Source: Paracoccaceae bacterium
GTDB taxonomy: Bacteria; Pseudomonadota; Alphaproteobacteria; Rhodobacterales; Rhodobacteraceae
Direction: 5' to 3'
DNA: 5,429 nt
Assembly: GCA_007119835.1 (NCBI GenBank)
Contig: SKOX01000444.1
Location: 1-5,429, forward strand
Shown here: positions 4,758 to 5,429 of the stretch, one piece after another
How the letters are laid out: each line of letters begins with the position of its first letter
Numbering within the stretch: the first letter of the stretch is position 1
Program-made: the position numbers and the translations under genes
The notes under the pieces: generated by a model
Database searches by the model: none
Told to the model about the DNA's origin: nothing
The model's input: only the letters and a program-made list of their open reading frames with translations

Positions 4758-5429
4758 ATGCGGGTTCTCGTTCTCTACAATCCCAGCGCGGGGGAGCGCC
4801 GCCTCGATGGCGCGGCGATCCGCGCGCTGTTCGAGGCGGAGGGGTATGCCGTCGCCTGGCGTGACGTCAAGACGCACCGGGTCGAGGCGGCGGACGCGGA
4901 CGGCGTCGATCTCGTGGTCGTCGCCGGTGGCGACGGCACCGTCGGCAAGGCGGTTCGGGTGTTCGCCGGCATGGGCATCCCTCTCGCCATCGTGCCGCTG
5001 GGCACCGCCAACAACACCGCACGCAGCCTTGGCCTCGGCGGCGATCCGTTCGAGATCGCCCGCGCCTTCGCGTCAAGGACGGCAGACTGCATGGAGCGCG
5101 GGCTCGACGTCGGGACGGCGACCGGGCCGTGGGGCGCCCGGGTCTTCCTCGAGAGCGTCGGGGTCGGCGCCGTTGCCGAACTGATATCGGTGGGCGCGGC
5201 GGCGGACATGGGCTTTGCCGAAAGGCAGCGGTTCGCCCGGGAGGCGCCCGGTGCGTTCCTGCGGACCGCGCCGACGCGGCGCTGGCGCCTCGCCGTCGAC
5301 GGCGCGCCCCTGCCCGAGGCGCTCGTCCTCGTCGAGGTGCTGAACATGCCGCTCGCCGGGCCAGGACTGCCCCTCGATCCGGGCGGTGCGCCGGACAACG
5401 GCCTTCTCGACGTCGCCTACCTCAGGCCG
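4758..5429 (+). CDS. Diacylglycerol/sphingosine-kinase-type lipid kinase, C-terminal end missing
   Basis: The frame is open to the right edge: 224 residues are present and the last part of the protein is cut off. It belongs to the DAGK catalytic family (YegS/BmrU/LCB5 type), which uses ATP to phosphorylate lipids such as diacylglycerol on the cytoplasmic side of the membrane. Visible signatures are VLYNPSAGE (5-13), the nucleotide-binding VVAGGDGTVGKAV (54-66), and IVPLGTANNTARSLGL (78-93), the family PLGTxNxxAR block. The second domain contains ESVGVGA (132-138) and PLDPGGAPDNGLLDVAYL (205-222), matching the usual end of the fold, so probably only a few tens of residues are missing. The ATG at 4758 is the only sensible start, since a TGA lies three codons before it; no clear Shine-Dalgarno is present. 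It may share a transcript with the carboxypeptidase gene 66 bp upstream. The lipid substrate cannot be told from sequence. Confidence 0.9.
   Translation, partial: MRVLVLYNPSAGERRLDGAAIRALFEAEGYAVAWRDVKTHRVEAADADGVDLVVVAGGDGTVGKAVRVFAGMGIPLAIVPLGTANNTARSLGLGGDPFEIARAFASRTADCMERGLDVGTATGPWGARVFLESVGVGAVAELISVGAAADMGFAERQRFAREAPGAFLRTAPTRRWRLAVDGAPLPEALVLVEVLNMPLAGPGLPLDPGGAPDNGLLDVAYLRP

Noticed and set aside
3051..4877. 608-codon open frame on the minus strand, antisense to the carboxypeptidase
   Set aside because: The plus-strand frame has a signal peptide, all S10 motifs and an SD. The antisense product is a low-complexity Arg/Glu/Gly/Val sequence without recognisable domains, typical of mirror frames in GC-rich genes.

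Overview
The window is a very GC-rich stretch (roughly 70% by eye) with strong third-position G/C bias, GTG starts, densely packed genes and many long spurious antisense frames. The protein set (HisJ/HisQ/HisM-type transporter, SpoIIAA-like protein, bacterial S10 carboxypeptidase, YegS-type lipid kinase, a short Arg/Glu-rich protein) fits an alphaproteobacterium, most likely of the Rhodobacterales. That placement is inference from protein style and has not been searched.

Layout. On the minus strand, reading from right to left: a SpoIIAA-like single-domain protein (2979 to 2596); a 212-bp regulatory gap; a polar amino-acid ABC uptake operon consisting of a periplasmic binding protein (2383 to 1613), a HisQ-type permease (1577 to 894) and a HisM-type permease (904 to 209, overlapping HisQ by 11 bp); then the first 34 codons of a small protein that runs off the left edge (103 to 1). 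On the plus strand: an exported S10-family serine carboxypeptidase (3111 to 4691), followed 66 bp later by a diacylglycerol/sphingosine-kinase-type lipid kinase that is still open at the right edge (4758 to 5429). The SpoIIAA-like gene and the carboxypeptidase are divergent, with 131 bp between their starts.

How the genes work together. The binding protein captures an amino acid in the periplasm and delivers it to the HisQ/HisM channel; motifs point to the lysine/arginine/ornithine/histidine/opine branch. The ATPase needed to power import is not encoded here. Upstream of the binding protein a sigma70-like promoter can be read, and a 16-bp inverted repeat lies over its predicted start point, the position expected for a repressor. 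The carboxypeptidase could supply free amino acids in the periplasm by trimming peptides, but a link to the transporter is only an inference from proximity.

The most interesting non-coding signal is at 113-146. There the Shine-Dalgarno sequence of the small gene at the left edge is fully paired in an 11-bp hairpin with one 2-nt bulge, which suggests translational control by RNA structure. No RNA genes, insertion sequences, CRISPR arrays or phage genes were seen, and no clearly new multi-gene system.
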